This document shows, in pieces, positions 1 to 12,900 of a stretch of DNA of 64,000 bases (its first letter is position 1; each line of letters starts with the position of its first letter). A program made the position numbers and the translations under genes. The stretch is from positions 7,630,001-7,694,000 of the forward strand of contig NC_135054.1 of the NCBI RefSeq assembly GCF_051014685.1, in the 5' to 3' direction. The notes under the pieces are model-generated. The model saw only the letters and a program-made list of their open reading frames with translations. It did not search any database and was not told where the DNA came from. Origin of the DNA: Ptiloglossa arizonensis. Its lineage: Eukaryota; Arthropoda; Insecta; Hymenoptera; Colletidae.

Positions 1-2260
1 AATTTAAAATATATAGTAATAGAACATCGTAAAATTTTTGTCAGAAAAGAGATTCTTTGCGTCTCGTATAAGAGTGTCATGTGCGATATCTTGCTTATCG
101 ATGCTTTTGCAACAAAATTGAGTATAGCAATAGTTAAAGAAAATTAAATTTGAAAACTTTTTTATTTTATACATAGTTTTCACAATTCGAATACGATTGT
201 GTTTGATCTTATTTTCGTCGGGGGACTCTCGACAATCCATTGGTAATAATCCATTCATACCATGCGAAATATACAAATTTTTAATTTGCACGAGACGTCA
301 CATCGATACGCGCGTAGTATCGTTTTGAAGTTTAACGACCGAGTGTCTGTAATACGAGACGCGCTCGTTGTTTGTTGCACTCACTCTTCGCATATCTTAT
401 TTACTCTCCTTATCGGACGATTTGCACGTGGCTGGGTCTCAGTTTGAGATACGAAAGGTCGATTCCAGGAACAATTTCGCTACCATCCCTCCTTAAAATA
501 TCTCGAGCGGACCCAACTGTACGTTTTAACGGGGAGACAGTTTACGTACTAGTAATTTCTGTTTAAAACTAATACGTTAGTTGACTCAGAACTGTATTTT
601 ATCATTTGGCAAAATTTATTCTATTTTATACCTCATTTTTAATCTTGGACCGAGTACGTTGCAATATGTATGCCCGACTTAAACTTGCAAAAGAATAAAA
701 ATAAGACGCTTCTGGATGCAATAAATTACTTAAATTTGTACTACTTTTAAATATATATTGCATTTCGGTTGAAATGAACTTAAACGAAAAGTACTCTTTC
801 ATATTTGATAAATTTGAATGTTAATTTGTAATCGAAAAATTAAAAATGTCTTTAATTGTACGCATTTCGAAATTTTGTACAGCTTTTCCAATATCCCTCG
901 AGGTTAGTGGATGCATCGAGAGATTGAAGGGTGACGAGAAAGACGGTTGTTTTAAGATTCATTATGAGGCGTGTGTTGAGCGTTTCGGCGAGAACAAAGA
1001 GACTTACAAAGTAACACGACGAGACAAGTTGTTTAAGTTGTTAGGGCCGCGGCGTCGTTTTCGTTATTAGTTGCTGCCACTCGGGAACTCTTTCTGAAAG
1101 TGCGTCGCGGCACGTAGGAGTTGTGATTAACTCGGGAACTTTCGGTCTAATAACCTGCGACACAGGACTGACGATTTACGGCCGCGGTTGCGGTTTCGCG
1201 GTGAAGGTTTCTAGAAAACCGTTTCCGTTCGACATAAATTCTATCGCGTTTCCATTCGTTGGAAACTTCGCTGAATTTTAAAACAGGGACTTCTGCAACT
1301 TTTATAGAACTTTTGTTCACTACGACGGCTAAGAAATACGATTGCTTCATTGCTGATCAAGAAAATTAGAAGATCACACTTCTAGGTAATCCAAAACGGT
1401 GCACCAAGTATCAGGGACGAAGGATGTATTGCTCACTAATTATTGTACGATAATATTAATTAGATCTGCGTTATGAATTATATACGATATAACAAACCGA
1501 TATGTAACTCCGATGTAATTCTGATTTATTAGAAAACCTCTTTCTAGAGAATGACGCAATAACAAAAATTGTATGTAGTTTCTAGAGTATCTTTCGAAAA
1601 TATATCTGTTGGTTGCAGTCGTCAGTCAAGTGACTGATTCTTGCTCCAGCAGAAGAATATTTTATTTAATTTATACAGCGTATGAGAGATGAAACAGTTT
1701 CAATAGATTCTCCATTAATTATTTTCAACAATATTAGGCATCTACATTGCTTCAATAGTAATTTTATTGATTAATGAAAAACACATCAGCATATGAAACA
1801 AATTTCTAGCGATAGAATAGTATCCATCTGTCGAAGTTTACAATCTTTGTGAGAGCTTGATGAGTTTCAGAACTACCAGTACGTAGTTGGTACACAGCTT
1901 TAGTGCTCTTTAAATTATTTTATTCCACGAGAATCGATATTAATTTCATATTTGAAACGCATGAAATTTATACAGCAATGATTGCACTATTTTCATAAAT
2001 TTTCAACACAGTAATTAAATTACAGAATTGACAGAATCTAGTTTCTCGTGAACGTGACTTGGTTCGAAAATATTTCACCTCGGATTTCGCGTTTATTCGA
2101 ATCTACTAAAAATTGTACCTCACCCTATAAATCCGAACAAACAATCCGAATACGATTATAATTCACTTCGGTGAACTGAATTTGCACTGACAGGCGTTTC
2201 ATGGACAAAGAACAGACTTTAAGAAAAGACGTTCCACGAGACGTCGTATAAAAACGGAAG
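1..2260. other. AT-rich, gene-free stretch
   Basis: No exon was recognised apart from the weak 846-1070 frame. The word ACTCGGGAACT occurs twice, at 1079 and 1130, and a small hairpin TCAGTC-AAGT-GACTGA lies near 1624. Confidence 0.5.
846..1070 (+). CDS. Weak candidate: 74-residue small ORF
   Basis: The frame runs from ATG at 846 to TAG. The product contains EKDGCFKIHYEAC and ends in a basic tail, GPRRRFRY. It is GC-richer than the AT-rich DNA upstream. No family, promoter or splice evidence was found; chance is the likelier explanation. Confidence 0.12.
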   Translation: MSLIVRISKFCTAFPISLEVSGCIERLKGDEKDGCFKIHYEACVERFGENKETYKVTRRDKLFKLLGPRRRFRY

Positions 2261-2269
2261 TAACAAAAT

Positions 2270-2620
2270 CGCTACGGTTTAATCCGAGGAAAATCAACAT
2301 CTTCGGGAATAACCCGACCTGTCTCGGGACTTTTATTTCGAGTCCCGCTTCCTTCGTTTCCACGACGACAGCCAACACTGTCAGCCTCGATTCTTTTTCC
2401 GGCGTGTCATCTTTCCATGACGCGGAGTCGCATCGAAAAAAGATGTCGCTGGACGATCACGGCCGCCGCCGGACGTGGAAAATGGAACGCGTTCCGCTGC
2501 GGAGGCTGCATCCCCCGGGACCCTTTTTACCTCGGCATGGAAGTCTTGTCAGATAGATCTTGCCCGTGGCTTGTCGGGGAGAACTGATCGAGCAGGATGC
2601 CGATAAATCAACATTCTCGA
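2270..2620. other. CpG-rich island
   Basis: A GC-rich block (GGCCGCCGCCGGACGTGG near 2461) with no frame of interest and no splice pair. It may be regulatory; nothing specific is identifiable. Confidence 0.4.
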
Positions 2621-2629
2621 TCCGTAGTT

Positions 2630-3998
2630 AAGAAAAAATACAATCTACAACGTTGGCCCTAAACTCTCGAACACTTTCGAGATATTGTTTCTCAATAACA
2701 CGTTATTATTCCACACTGTTTCAAATAACACGCAGTTTTATTACACGAGGTTCTTTCGATTAATAACAGATTGTGTTATTGAATTTTTCAAATGTTAATT
2801 TTGAATCTTGTTCCTTTACAAGTAGAATTCTCAAATGTTATTCGAAATGGGAGCAATTTTTATTTCATAATAAAATTTTCCTATCCTTGTGTCGGGTAAA
2901 GGGCGATGTATGTCTCCAAATAGGTATTACGTAATATTTAGTCGAATCAAAAGTGTTCGTAGACAATAAATTGTTTACTTTCAATTATACAGAGTGGTCT
3001 ACTGGAAACAAGCTCATTTACTGTTTCATATAATAGGAAAAAGTGTCGATTGCAACAGTTGTATGGTTTCGAAAGGGATGCTATTTTTAAACGAAGATAT
3101 AAAGTAAGTATTCTTTGTTTTTTTTAAATGGAATATAGAATTTTTTATAGTAGAATTTTATAGAACAAAGAATTGTAGAAATAAAAGTATGAAAATATAT
3201 CCATTCTAAGCTAATAATTTTCGAGATACATCAAGATTGAATTGTTCCAAATGATCAATTTGTAATGTGGAACAAAAGTTTGCAAATTACAGCTCAATTT
3301 TCTCATATTGTATTAACTTCATCGAATGACGTTAATTCGTCGATATCCCCATCAATTATGTGCAATTAACTCCGTGCTTCCTGACAATGATAATTGCTGA
3401 ACATCAATGTGTACAGTGCAGTAATTACTTTTGAATTATACAGTCGTTGTGATAATAAGACGTTGCGTTGTACATCGATTTAAGTATCGTAATTGGGAAA
3501 CTGAAATGTATGAAATTACATCTACCATAGTATTGGTGTTTTAGCAGCTACAAGTATAATAATCTAAAGATATAAAAACGTTTCTGATAATTGAAAAATC
3601 CGGTAAATATTTCTAATATTTCGAATTCGGAATTTTTTACCGAAATTTCGCTAAAAATTTCACCAAATGTATCCTATTGGTGCCTCAAAAACGGTTCAAT
3701 TTCAGTTATTTAAAATATTGTAACATGGAAATGTTCACTAAAATTGTGAATAAATGTTCTGTGATATAACGTTGGAACGTCGTCGTAAAATCAATGTATA
3801 TCGTAAGTAAAATATTTCTTCAATAGATAATAATTCATTCTTGAAAAAAATAAACCAGCAACCGTATCTTCAACACAGAGATATTGTTACAACAGAAAAC
3901 AAATTTTTAGAAGCAGCAAGAGTTTCAGCACCGTAAGATGCGATCGCCTTAATATTGTCAATAACACACTTTAGTAGATTGCAAAATCCTTTAAAAAC
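2630..3998. other. AT-rich stretch with a possible repeat terminus
   Basis: Around 2985 the words TATACAGAGTGGTCTACTGG resemble the CAGGGTGGTCC-type ends of insect repeats, but no partner end was found. Copies of AATAACAC and its complement near 2693-2775 can pair. No gene was recognised. Confidence 0.4.
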
Positions 3999-4118
3999 AT
4001 TTAATTTAATATTCACTTGCGATTAATTTCACAACTTAAAGTGGAGCGATACCTAAAAGTATCTTTCACCGAATTGCAAACAAGCAACTAATACCTTCGC
4101 AGTGCACGTCACGTCAGG
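3999..4118 (-). repeat. 120-bp dispersed element, copy 2 (inverted)
   Basis: This is the partner of 39600-39719, in the opposite orientation 35.6 kb away. On the minus strand it reads from 4118 down to 3999 and aligns gaplessly with the other copy. The hairpin arms GATAC/GTATC are unchanged, while the loop and flanks carry mostly transitions. Confidence 0.75.
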
Positions 4119-5470
4119 TACTATTTTCGGACGTTTCGTTTTCGTTTCCAAAATTTCCCTGTTTCGTGTCGTTGTAATTCATCGGAAACACGCGGAACCG
4201 ACCTCGAGCCTGCAGAAATCTCGGTGCGTTAAACAAACCTCGAAACTGGGATGGTGTTGGCAAAATTTTGGTGACTCGGCTCGAACGATGAACCGCGAGA
4301 TGAGATTTCTATGCTAAACAGCGTCTCTCGGGCACTCTTATCGATCACTCGAACAATTTTTCCCGGTTTCGGTGCTTTGTGAAAACGAGCAGATATCGAA
4401 AAAATTCTCGATCTCGGAGACTCCTTTTTGTCAGGTTGTCGAGGCTCCTTTTGATTCGGTGCTCTCCACGAAGTGATCGTTTAATATGTACGTCTTTATT
4501 AATCATCCGTGAGTAATGGCTGCTGAAAAAGAACGAGTCGAAATACGTCTCCGACACGAAAGATGGGGATAGTCCGTGTGTGCGTGGAAGAATTATGTAA
4601 TCTTCCGGGCAGACTCGAAGGCAGCTTGGGAAACTAATAAAATGTTATTAATCCCGTGAACTTTAATATTCGACCGCAGCCGTTAATTCATCGTTCAGCC
4701 GGGAGCTGATTTATTATCGAGCGATTAGAATATTGGATTAGCGTACTAAAATGACGAAGAGAGGTAATAAACGCCCCGCGACTTTTAGAGATCCCGGTGC
4801 TTTAATTCGCGGTTAATTAAAAGGAATAAAATATGAGTACAGCTAAATCGGGTTACGAGACGGGAATTACGTTCGATAGTTTCGATGTAGTTTCATTTAA
4901 GCGCATTTTGGATAACTCGGACTTGAATAATTCAAATCGAACTTCGCGTCTTGATACCTCGGCTACGAATTTCTTTCACAACTCCGGTGTTCCGATACAA
5001 ATTTTCGTCTTTGTATCTTCCCATCGTTTGTACATATAATTTAACAACCGTTTACTTTTCACCGTGTACCAAATTATAATTTTTTTCAAAATCGACTCGT
5101 ATTTGCTTTATATCGTGTACCACGAAAACCTTGTCCGAGAAAAAAGAATAATATTTTCACGAAACGAAATATTTTGTTTAAAAATTTTCTAAGCTAATTA
5201 CACCTACGGACGATACTTTGGCATCAATATTTACAATTCTACCTAACCAATATTACGCTCTTGTTTCGAGTTTGTGAAGAACAACAGCTAAGAAATTGTT
5301 CTCGTTTATCGATTCGATACTCGCTACGTGGTCAATTATTATTGACACTTCCGATCCAGTTTGTATTCTGCGCAAAGAACGTGCGCGTACAAATTCCGTT
5401 GCAACTGGCACGAATAGCGGTAGCCTACGGTATCACCGGTGACGGGACTCGCTCAATTATGCCGATTGAA
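4119..5470. other. AT-rich, gene-free stretch
   Basis: Mixed AT-rich DNA with homeodomain-like TTAATTAA words near 4815. Short open frames on both strands lack start context or splice signals. No gene was recognised. Confidence 0.45.
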
Positions 5471-5479
5471 ATCGGCATC

Positions 5480-6420
5480 GCGAATAAACAAATGCAATTC
5501 TCCCTCCGTTCGAGCGGCACTCCCTTACGTTCCGAACAAAGAACCGGGTGTCCGTGAAAAACACGCGTCACCGTCTCGAGCCATCCACCAGGCGGCTGTT
5601 GGTAACCGCCCTTTCGCGAGAGTGGGATAGGTGGTCGCGCAGTCGGTTCTAACCCTCAAAACTTCATCGCCGTGGCGGAGGCCGGCGACAAAACCGCGGG
5701 TGGCTTTTATTAAAATGTTGAATCCAGACACTTTCCCTCTCTGTCGCGCGCCGCTGACTCGCCCCCTTTCCGTGTCCCTCTCGCGCCCCACGGAGAAATC
5801 AATTTGGTTCCTCTAGACGCGATATTACCGGCGTCAGCCTGTCTTTCTCTTTTCACGAGGTGTAGAGGTGGAGGGCTCGTCTCTCCCTCCCCTCATCCGC
5901 ATCGTTCTTTTTCTCCAGTGGATTTCGATTTCGCTCGAATTCTACAAGCCGCGTATATCGACTTACTCGCCGGATTATCCAAGAATGAAAGCGAGAGAAA
6001 GAGCACAGGTTGCGCGGAAGGGCGAACCAGAGGAAAGGGTGAGGTGGGGTGCAAGGTGGGACACGAAGGCCAGAGCGTATCGTAAAAAGACTGGAAGGAG
6101 ACGCCGGGCAAATGGAAAGATATCGCGGCACCTTGGGTTCCAGAGCTCGAGAACCGAGCCTGAAGTGGTAATCCACCGCGATCCCCGCGTGGCCGGGGCT
6201 TGCCGCGAGATCATGCCGGCTCTTTCTTCGCGGCTCTCCAGATGTATTCGTAAATTGACTTCCATTCTGTCGGTTTTACACTTCACGCCGTATTGCGGGC
6301 CGATATTCCGAACGGGAATCGCGAAATGTCGATGAGTCTCCTTTGATAGGGTTCCCAGCGACGCGGTAGCGTCAATCTGGAGAGGGGAGGGGGGGAATAG
6401 GAGTTTTATTTGACGCTTTT
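5480..6420. other. CpG-rich island with overlapping frames on both strands
   Basis: One of the longest GC-rich blocks. Frames up to 155 codons overlap on both strands, which reflects few stop codons rather than coding. A TTTTATTAAAATG word at 5706 sits in a GC-rich setting, a pattern that would suit a homeodomain-bound regulatory element, but this is inference. Confidence 0.4.
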
Positions 6421-6429
6421 ATTTTCTGC

Positions 6430-8630
6430 TTGGAAACGTCGTAATCGAATACGAAGCTTCACACGACCAAGAATATTCCGTCGGGGTTTCTCTTCGAGGA
6501 AGTATTTTTCGATCGGGGCACTCTTCGAGGGTCTAGGTTGCATTTGGATGTCGGTACGTTCGAATTCGCGAATTGTTCGATAAACGGTTCGATATTAATC
6601 GACGTTTCGAACTTGTGATTGTTGAGACTGTTCCCTGTGAAGCTGTCACCCACTTTGAACCGAACCTTGGCATTTTCTCAGGATACGTAGATGAAATTCG
6701 ATCGATGTCTCACCTAGATTGACAGGTGAAGACTTGGAGGGACAAATATTTTTCGTTTGTCAGGTTTGAATGTAATTAAACAGTAAGGAACAGTTTTGTA
6801 ACGACCTTTGTCAGAACACACGCTTCGTGATAACGATTGTTTAACCGAATACACAACGACTGTTTCGTTTCTTCTCCAGTGTATAGAATGATTATTGGAA
6901 TGGACCAGTTTGTGGCTTTTCCGATGTTTTGTATTTGCCTCGTTTTTTCTTACTTGTGTTGCATATTTATATTCTTCTTTTAGGACATAAGACGTATTAT
7001 ATTTGACTATTTCGAAGATGACCAACTTGTTGTAAATAATGTTTAATTTACTATTTTTTGTTTAATTTAATGTGTCGTTAATTCAAAGAAACTTTTACAA
7101 TTCATAGGTCGAATAACCAACGAAAATCATTGGTAGTGTATGACGTATATTGTTATACGTGTTACAATGTTTTACTATATTCTATTAACGGGGACACTGG
7201 GGATGTCGATAAATGGAGATGGGCAGCTATTAGTTCCCGACAAGAAAATTAATGAGCTGTTTAATGACAATTGCTCTTGAGACTTCAAAGAGATGCGTTG
7301 TCCTGTTTCTTGATTACTAATTTATATTCCGATAATGTCGCGTCGGGGTTGAAGTTACGTGCCTGGTTCGGTTGCAATGCTATAATCGATGTGACTGTTC
7401 CTAACAGAACATATCGTTCGTTTAAACAATTTCGAGTTGCCATTTTAACCGTAAAGAAAAGAAAAGCGGGTAATAATATTTTTCACTACTCCGTATTACG
7501 GTTGTCATAGCGTTAAAGAAGTTTCATTCTGTAGTATCAGTATTCATTTATTCGATTAAATATACTCTTGTGTATTAATTCTGACAAAATACGGAAACTC
7601 TCCAGAATAATATATAGCTAGATTATCATAGTTTCGGTACTCTAAATATTCTTGACCAAGAAGTGTACTTCAGAAGCTGAACACAATACACTCATCATTT
7701 GTAGATCGAAGTAATAAATAATAGAGGAAGGAAAGATGATTTTAACCAATCTCGTTTAACGCGAATTATTTTATATTCAGCGTAGAGACTAATAAATGTT
7801 TCGCGCAACCTGAAGCTTAACGAAGCGGAAAATGTAATTTCCGGCGCGAAACACGGAAAAACAAACCGAACCAACATCTTGAAGTCTGTAGCTTGATTTA
7901 CAACACTTCTAGCCGAATATTAATTTACGTTCCCCGAGGGCTGTGTATTCCTTCTCAGAAATCCGCCAAAAGCATGGGCCATCGATACCGAAAAGTTTCG
8001 CGAACAACGTTGTATAATTGAACATTCTTTCCGAGATGAAAGAAGTTCTCCAAGATGGAAGGAAAGTGAAAGACGAAAAAATCAGGAAGGAAGAGTTGCG
8101 CATAATGGGTCGTTGAGCTGCGATGAAATTCTCAGTCGAATTTTTGTTCTCCAAAAAATTTTACCAAAAAGACTGACACGCTGTGCGAAACATTCGATCA
8201 CTTATTGGAGGCTGTAAATATATCAAACTATTTATCTGGTTTTTAACTTAACCGTGGAATCTTACAGAGATATGTATTCCATCTACTCTTCTACAGACTC
8301 GAGAAAATTCTCAAACGAGTCGCAATAGTTCGTTTCATTTTCAACGACAAATACACACTTCTATACAATGTTCTATTTAAGGTATACTTTAAAAAATTGT
8401 CACCCATCGACGAGTCGTTTGGCAAATCGCAGTGTTCGTTTTTGCCAAATCTCCTCGAGTCCATAACTCGATGGTCTTGAACGTTTGGTCCTTCGAGTCG
8501 AAGAAGTACGTGCTACAGTTCGGTTTGAAAAGAAACAAAGGGGTCGAGAAATCGTCAAACGTCAATAATCGATTGCACTCTGACCCGTCGTTCAATCTTC
8601 TCGAGCTCGCAAAACGGAACGTCGTTCAAG
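6430..8630. other. AT-rich, gene-free stretch
   Basis: A minus-strand frame is open for about 115 codons (7060-6714) without an ATG near its start and without recognisable similarity. No splice pair flanks it. Otherwise nothing specific was seen. Confidence 0.4.
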
Positions 8631-8639
8631 AACCACGAG

Positions 8640-9010
8640 AGGACCGGGGCTCGCCTAATCATCGGTGGTCCCCAATTCCTCGGTAGGAAGTATTTTCTTT
8701 AAAAATTCCGCAATCCCCTTTTTTACGAGCTCCGGAACGGACCTGGCCTGGCGGGTAGAAAACGCGTGGAGAACTCGTAGAACGTGAAACGAAAGCGGAT
8801 GTCGCCCATCGCGGCCGCGGTGACGACGGTGGGGGTTTTGAAATCGCTAAAAGGAATGCGCAGTCGAGCGAAAGAGGCCTCAGGGGGTGGTAAGAAGGGA
8901 GATAAAATAATGTAGGAAGAGCTTTAGAGAGCTCCACCCGAAACGGCTCGAGAACTCGAGGGTTCACGTTTTTCTGTACGTTTCTTTTCTTTTTTCTGCT
9001 TCCTTCCTTC
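8640..9010. other. CpG-rich island
   Basis: A GC-rich block followed by a T-rich tract near 8980. Long overlapping frames occur on both strands but no exon was recognised. Confidence 0.4.
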
Positions 9011-10238
9011 GATTCGGTATCGAACCATGCGAATCTGGACGAAATTTCTTCAACGGTACACAGGAAGGTGATAAAGCTCATGTTCTTTTCATCGTTTGTA
9101 ATCCTTTCCCCGTGTAGACTTGAGTTCTCATTTTTCAATATACGCTATTTATCATATACACGCTACGTTCGAATCTTCCGGAGAAACTTCCCTTCGTTTA
9201 AAGTATGTAATTCTTCTTCAAATTCTCGAATAATTCTTCGCGAGGAGATTGTGACACTTGTTTATGGTAGACTCTGTTAAGTATTATCCGGAAAAGGAAT
9301 GTTCTCCCGCAAGGATAATGGAAATCTGAACTCTGCTTGTAGCGGGCGACGACCTGACCCAGTGCTGTATCTGTGTACTCCACGAAGCTGAAAAGATGAC
9401 CTCTGATGTGAATTATAAATTAAAACTGACATTTTAATCGACCTTCGAAGGCCTGCAACTAACGAAAATTAGTTAAATAAGATAGGATAAGATATACCTA
9501 TATCTACTAACCTAGGAAACCTCAACTATGCTTAAAGTCGTAGATTAAGGACACTTTCCCGCCAACGAAAACTTCTCTTTTGGTGTCTCATCGGACCTCG
9601 GCTATCTTCTGTGGTATAGTGGTGTTGATTTCAATAGTCCACCATTTTGTAAAACGAGATAAGGTACTTGCTCCTTTGTACTCTCTCTTTTTAAGGAAAG
9701 AAACGGCTGGGGCGATCTAAGAGTGACCACGGGACAAAGGGACAAAGGGTTCGTGGCAGAGTCAGAGAAGGTTTACCTCCCTCAAAGTCCTTGACCGGAC
9801 TAATTGATTACGATGTTAGCTTAGTGGATGTGTTTCAGAAACAAAGCAAAGTAGGTGTTGGTTTGTGAGACTAGGCAGTACAGCGGTCATTGAGTAACGC
9901 TGTTCACAGTTATCGCGATACCAAATATTCTGGTAATTAGATTCATTCATTTTGTATAGAAAATTGTTAACTCTTGTAAACTCTCTTAAATGTTCCGTTC
10001 AGATAATGTCGAGAAAGCCATTCCAAGTAATGTAGAATTAACTTTAAATATTCGTAAAACAAAATAAAGTAGGGATTCAAGGCCAATATCCAAAACGGAT
10101 CGACTATCCCCACCAAGATTTATCCTTCTCGATGAGAACACTAAATTGGTAGACTCAACAATTGATAGTTTCGAAGATAAAAAAGTTTTCACGAAAATTT
10201 GCAAAATTATGAATTCTCGTATCTTATATTCTTTAAAC
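9011..10238. other. AT-rich stretch with an unexplained mixed-composition block
   Basis: The part 9540-9920 is less AT-rich and has a tandem GGGACAAA word at 9731, but its frames are broken by stops on both strands. It might be eroded retroelement DNA; no domain or LTR pair could be shown. Confidence 0.35.
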
Positions 10239-10240
10239 TA

Positions 10241-10373
10241 TTGGGTTGTTCGGAAAGTCATTTCGTTTTTTTTTTGGTGAAAATGAAACACGATTTCTTT
10301 AGAGTGTATAAACATTTTAGTGAATTATATATTCTCCATTTTGGAAAACGAAATAACTTTCCGAATAACCTAA
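10241..10373. mobile_element. Mariner-type miniature element (internal-deletion MITE)
   Basis: This 133-bp element is bounded by TA dinucleotides at 10239-10240 and 10374-10375, the target-site signature of the Tc1/mariner superfamily. The left end reads TTGGGTTGTTCGGAAAG and the reverse complement of the right end reads TTAGGTTATTCGGAAAG. The two arms agree at 26 of about 29 positions through the shared TTTCGTTTT tract. Only about 70 bp of AT-rich DNA separates the arms, and there is no transposase frame, so the copy is non-autonomous and probably an internal-deletion derivative. The arms are imperfect, indicating an old insertion. Confidence 0.82.
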
Positions 10374-10960
10374 TACTTCGAAAGCAGCAAAATGTTGACT
10401 CACATTCCACCTTCCCCTTATTTTACACGGACTGTATCGTAATTTTATTTTAGCAAAGTATCCAACATCGAGTGGAAAGAAGTGAACGATTTAGAGTGGA
10501 ATGTCTCGTGTACAACTTGGTACTTTTTTCTCACCGTTGGGAATCGGAAGTCGTTTGACTTGCCGAAAAAGTTTCGTCGAGCATTAGAGAGTGTTTAATC
10601 GGGAATTTACATCGTTTTCACGGTCGCAAGGGCCTGACAAATGGCAAATTGTCGAATTCACGGCAGGAATGCATATGTAAGCAGCAACTTGTTGCGCGTT
10701 GTTTATTTCGAATTTTGGGATGTATGAAGCAGTTTAGGGAACTACGACGCACGTTACGAATAAATGTACTTACACGATCGACAAACATTTCGTATATATA
10801 ATAATACGATAACAGTGTTGAAGAAATATTAATAACGAAATGTATACTACTTCGTTTTCATATCTTTAATATTTAAGTTCCTGTAACATACAGATTGTTC
10901 AATTTTTAATACCATCTAAAGATGATACGACAAAAATCATCTCTGGTAGCCGTATGCATG

Positions 10961-10987
10961 TATATAAAGTATATAAAGTATATAAAG
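10961..10987. repeat. 9-bp microsatellite, three copies of TATATAAAG
   Basis: There are three exact copies. Each contains a TATA-box-like word, but no initiator or gene start follows, so a promoter role is not supported. Confidence 0.8.
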
Positions 10988-11449
10988 AATCTAGAAAATG
11001 ATATTTATTAAACAAAGTAAGAGTTTATTTATTATTACGACGAATAGCGATTCGCAATTAGTCTAAAAACCGATCTCGTAAAGAACACATGTAAAAGATA
11101 TACCTTCCGGAATATTAATAAAGTTTAATTTATTGGTAAAATAGAAATACCAAACTATTATTTAATCGCAGCTATAACCAAAAATTTCAACACAGATAAT
11201 ACACAATATCTCAGCATCTATCTGTATTGGATTTGTAATCTGCATTCTTTGTTACTGTTCATTCGAAACTCGTCGGAATTCTAATTAAATGCTACGGATC
11301 ACGGTACAGTCTGTTACGAGGCTTGTCCAAATTTCATCAATACTTTACGTGTACGAATAATACATAATTTTATTACTTTCGTAATCGAGATACTTGTCGA
11401 AGAAAGGTTCGTATAGTTGATGTTCATGCATCGAAGTTCTCACTTGTTT

Positions 11450-11750
11450 ATTACCCACAAAAAAGGAAAACGACGCGTCTTGTGGCCGCCCAGCCACTGA
11501 TATCGACCGCTCAAACTCTTGAGTAGGGTTTCAAGGTGTTCCCAAGAGGATGGTCTTTGGTTTATTAAGATCGTCTTGAATCTCCAAGAGGTCGAACCTC
11601 GCTTATTACGTCGGTCATGGCTTCTCGAGGATGTGTGAAACCGCGAAGCCGTTCTAGAGCCTTAATTGAAACATTGTCCGGAGTGTACACGAAGATTATC
11701 CATGTTTTGAAAGCGGAGGCTGGGTGTTTATTGATTTTCTCAGGCAGACC
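11450..11750 (-). other. GC-balanced island with a 61-codon minus-strand open frame
   Basis: The minus strand from 11750 to the stop at 11565-11567 is open, beginning GLPEKINKHPASAFKTW and ending PLGDSRRS; a stop lies just before it. The only ATG is internal. After the stop the same frame resumes with more protein-like sequence (TKDHPLGN). This could be a decayed coding or transposon segment, but no family is recognised. Confidence 0.2.
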
Positions 11751-12429
11751 TTAGATATTGATACACTACAATGATGCCAGAATACCGTTCGACGCAGCCC
11801 TGAAAACATTCTTTTCTCCTACGATTGAATTTTATCAAATTTTCCAGATTGACCTATACTTTGGAACATCGTTGTATGAAAATCATTTTGCATCATGCGA
11901 CGTAAATCACAACGAAAGACGTTCGAAACTAAAACTTCTCAGAAGTCTAGAACACGTTGAATGATCAAATTTCTATTGCAATAAAATAAAACATAAATGT
12001 ATATGCAAAATATCATGTAACACGTACAATTACACAGATAAAAATCTTACAATAATCATAAATAAATCTGAAATATTCCGCTGTAAATATTAACAGGAAT
12101 ATACTAAAGTATACAAAAATATTCAATATTAAACCTAGAAACTAATGCAGATTTCCCTTAGATCGAATAAAAACTAAGCGTTATACAGAGTATCTCGAGA
12201 TGGTGAGTGTCTCGATAAACGGATGAGTTTACGTTCAAAAAGAGATTTCTATCCTATCGTAGAAGACATCGATAAATTTAACGTTAAAGTGAAAATCGTA
12301 CAAGAAAATTGCCACACTGTGGACGTCTTATGTGTATTTTTATTTACGCGTACATACATCCCTCGACTTGCTCGAGGAGAACTATTCGAAGACTTCTGAA
12401 ATGACCTGATAGTTGCACGCTCGGCCGGA

Positions 12430-12900
12430 AACATTCGACGTCAATTAGCGAGGCAGAAAGCGCTTCAGTTTAAAATAAATACGGCCACCGTTACGTGAGA
12501 ACGAGCACGTCGAACCGAGCGTGTTTCTCGTCGACGTCCAGACTCCCTCTCTCTCTCTCTCTCGTTCTTTCTCCTGGCCTCTTTCGTCGACGGAATTTTC
12601 AAGGGTTGAAACAGTCACCTTAACGAGACGTCTTTTCTTTTCGTTCGCCGCTCTAGGCACTAAACCCCCTCTGACGAGTTCTCTCCACTCATTTCGCGGC
12701 GTAAAGCGCAGAAATTCCCGTCGCTTTTTCGTTCCGTTTCTCACGGTCCCGCGACGCTGGACACGGGGCTTGCACAGCGACGATTTAATGATGCTTTACA
12801 GCGTACTTGTAAAAAACAATTCCAGCACGAAGTGCACTTCGACGGTGGTCCCCGACGAGGGGTGAGATTAATTGGAATAATTAGTACCACCGTTTTCGGG
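12430..12900. other. CpG-rich island with CT microsatellite
   Basis: Open frames of about 100 codons occur on both strands over the same bases, so coding is not supported. It may be regulatory DNA. Confidence 0.4.
12547..12563. repeat. CT dinucleotide microsatellite
   Basis: A 17-nt uninterrupted CT run in a CpG-rich island. In insects GAGA-type tracts are often near open chromatin; here that is only a possibility. Confidence 0.8.

Larger units (their letters stand above)
10376..12420. other. AT-rich stretch around the 11.5-kb island
   Basis: Apart from the TATATAAAG microsatellite and the 11450-11750 island, nothing is recognisable. The 11758-11964 plus-strand frame has no supporting signal. 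Confidence 0.4.

Noticed and set aside
9814..9900. TTAGCTTAGTGGATG, similar to a tRNA A box
   Set aside because: No matching T-arm (GGTTCRANTCC) or acceptor stem follows at the right distance.
10961..10987. Triple TATA-like motif as a promoter
   Set aside because: It is a 9-bp microsatellite with no initiator or gene start downstream.
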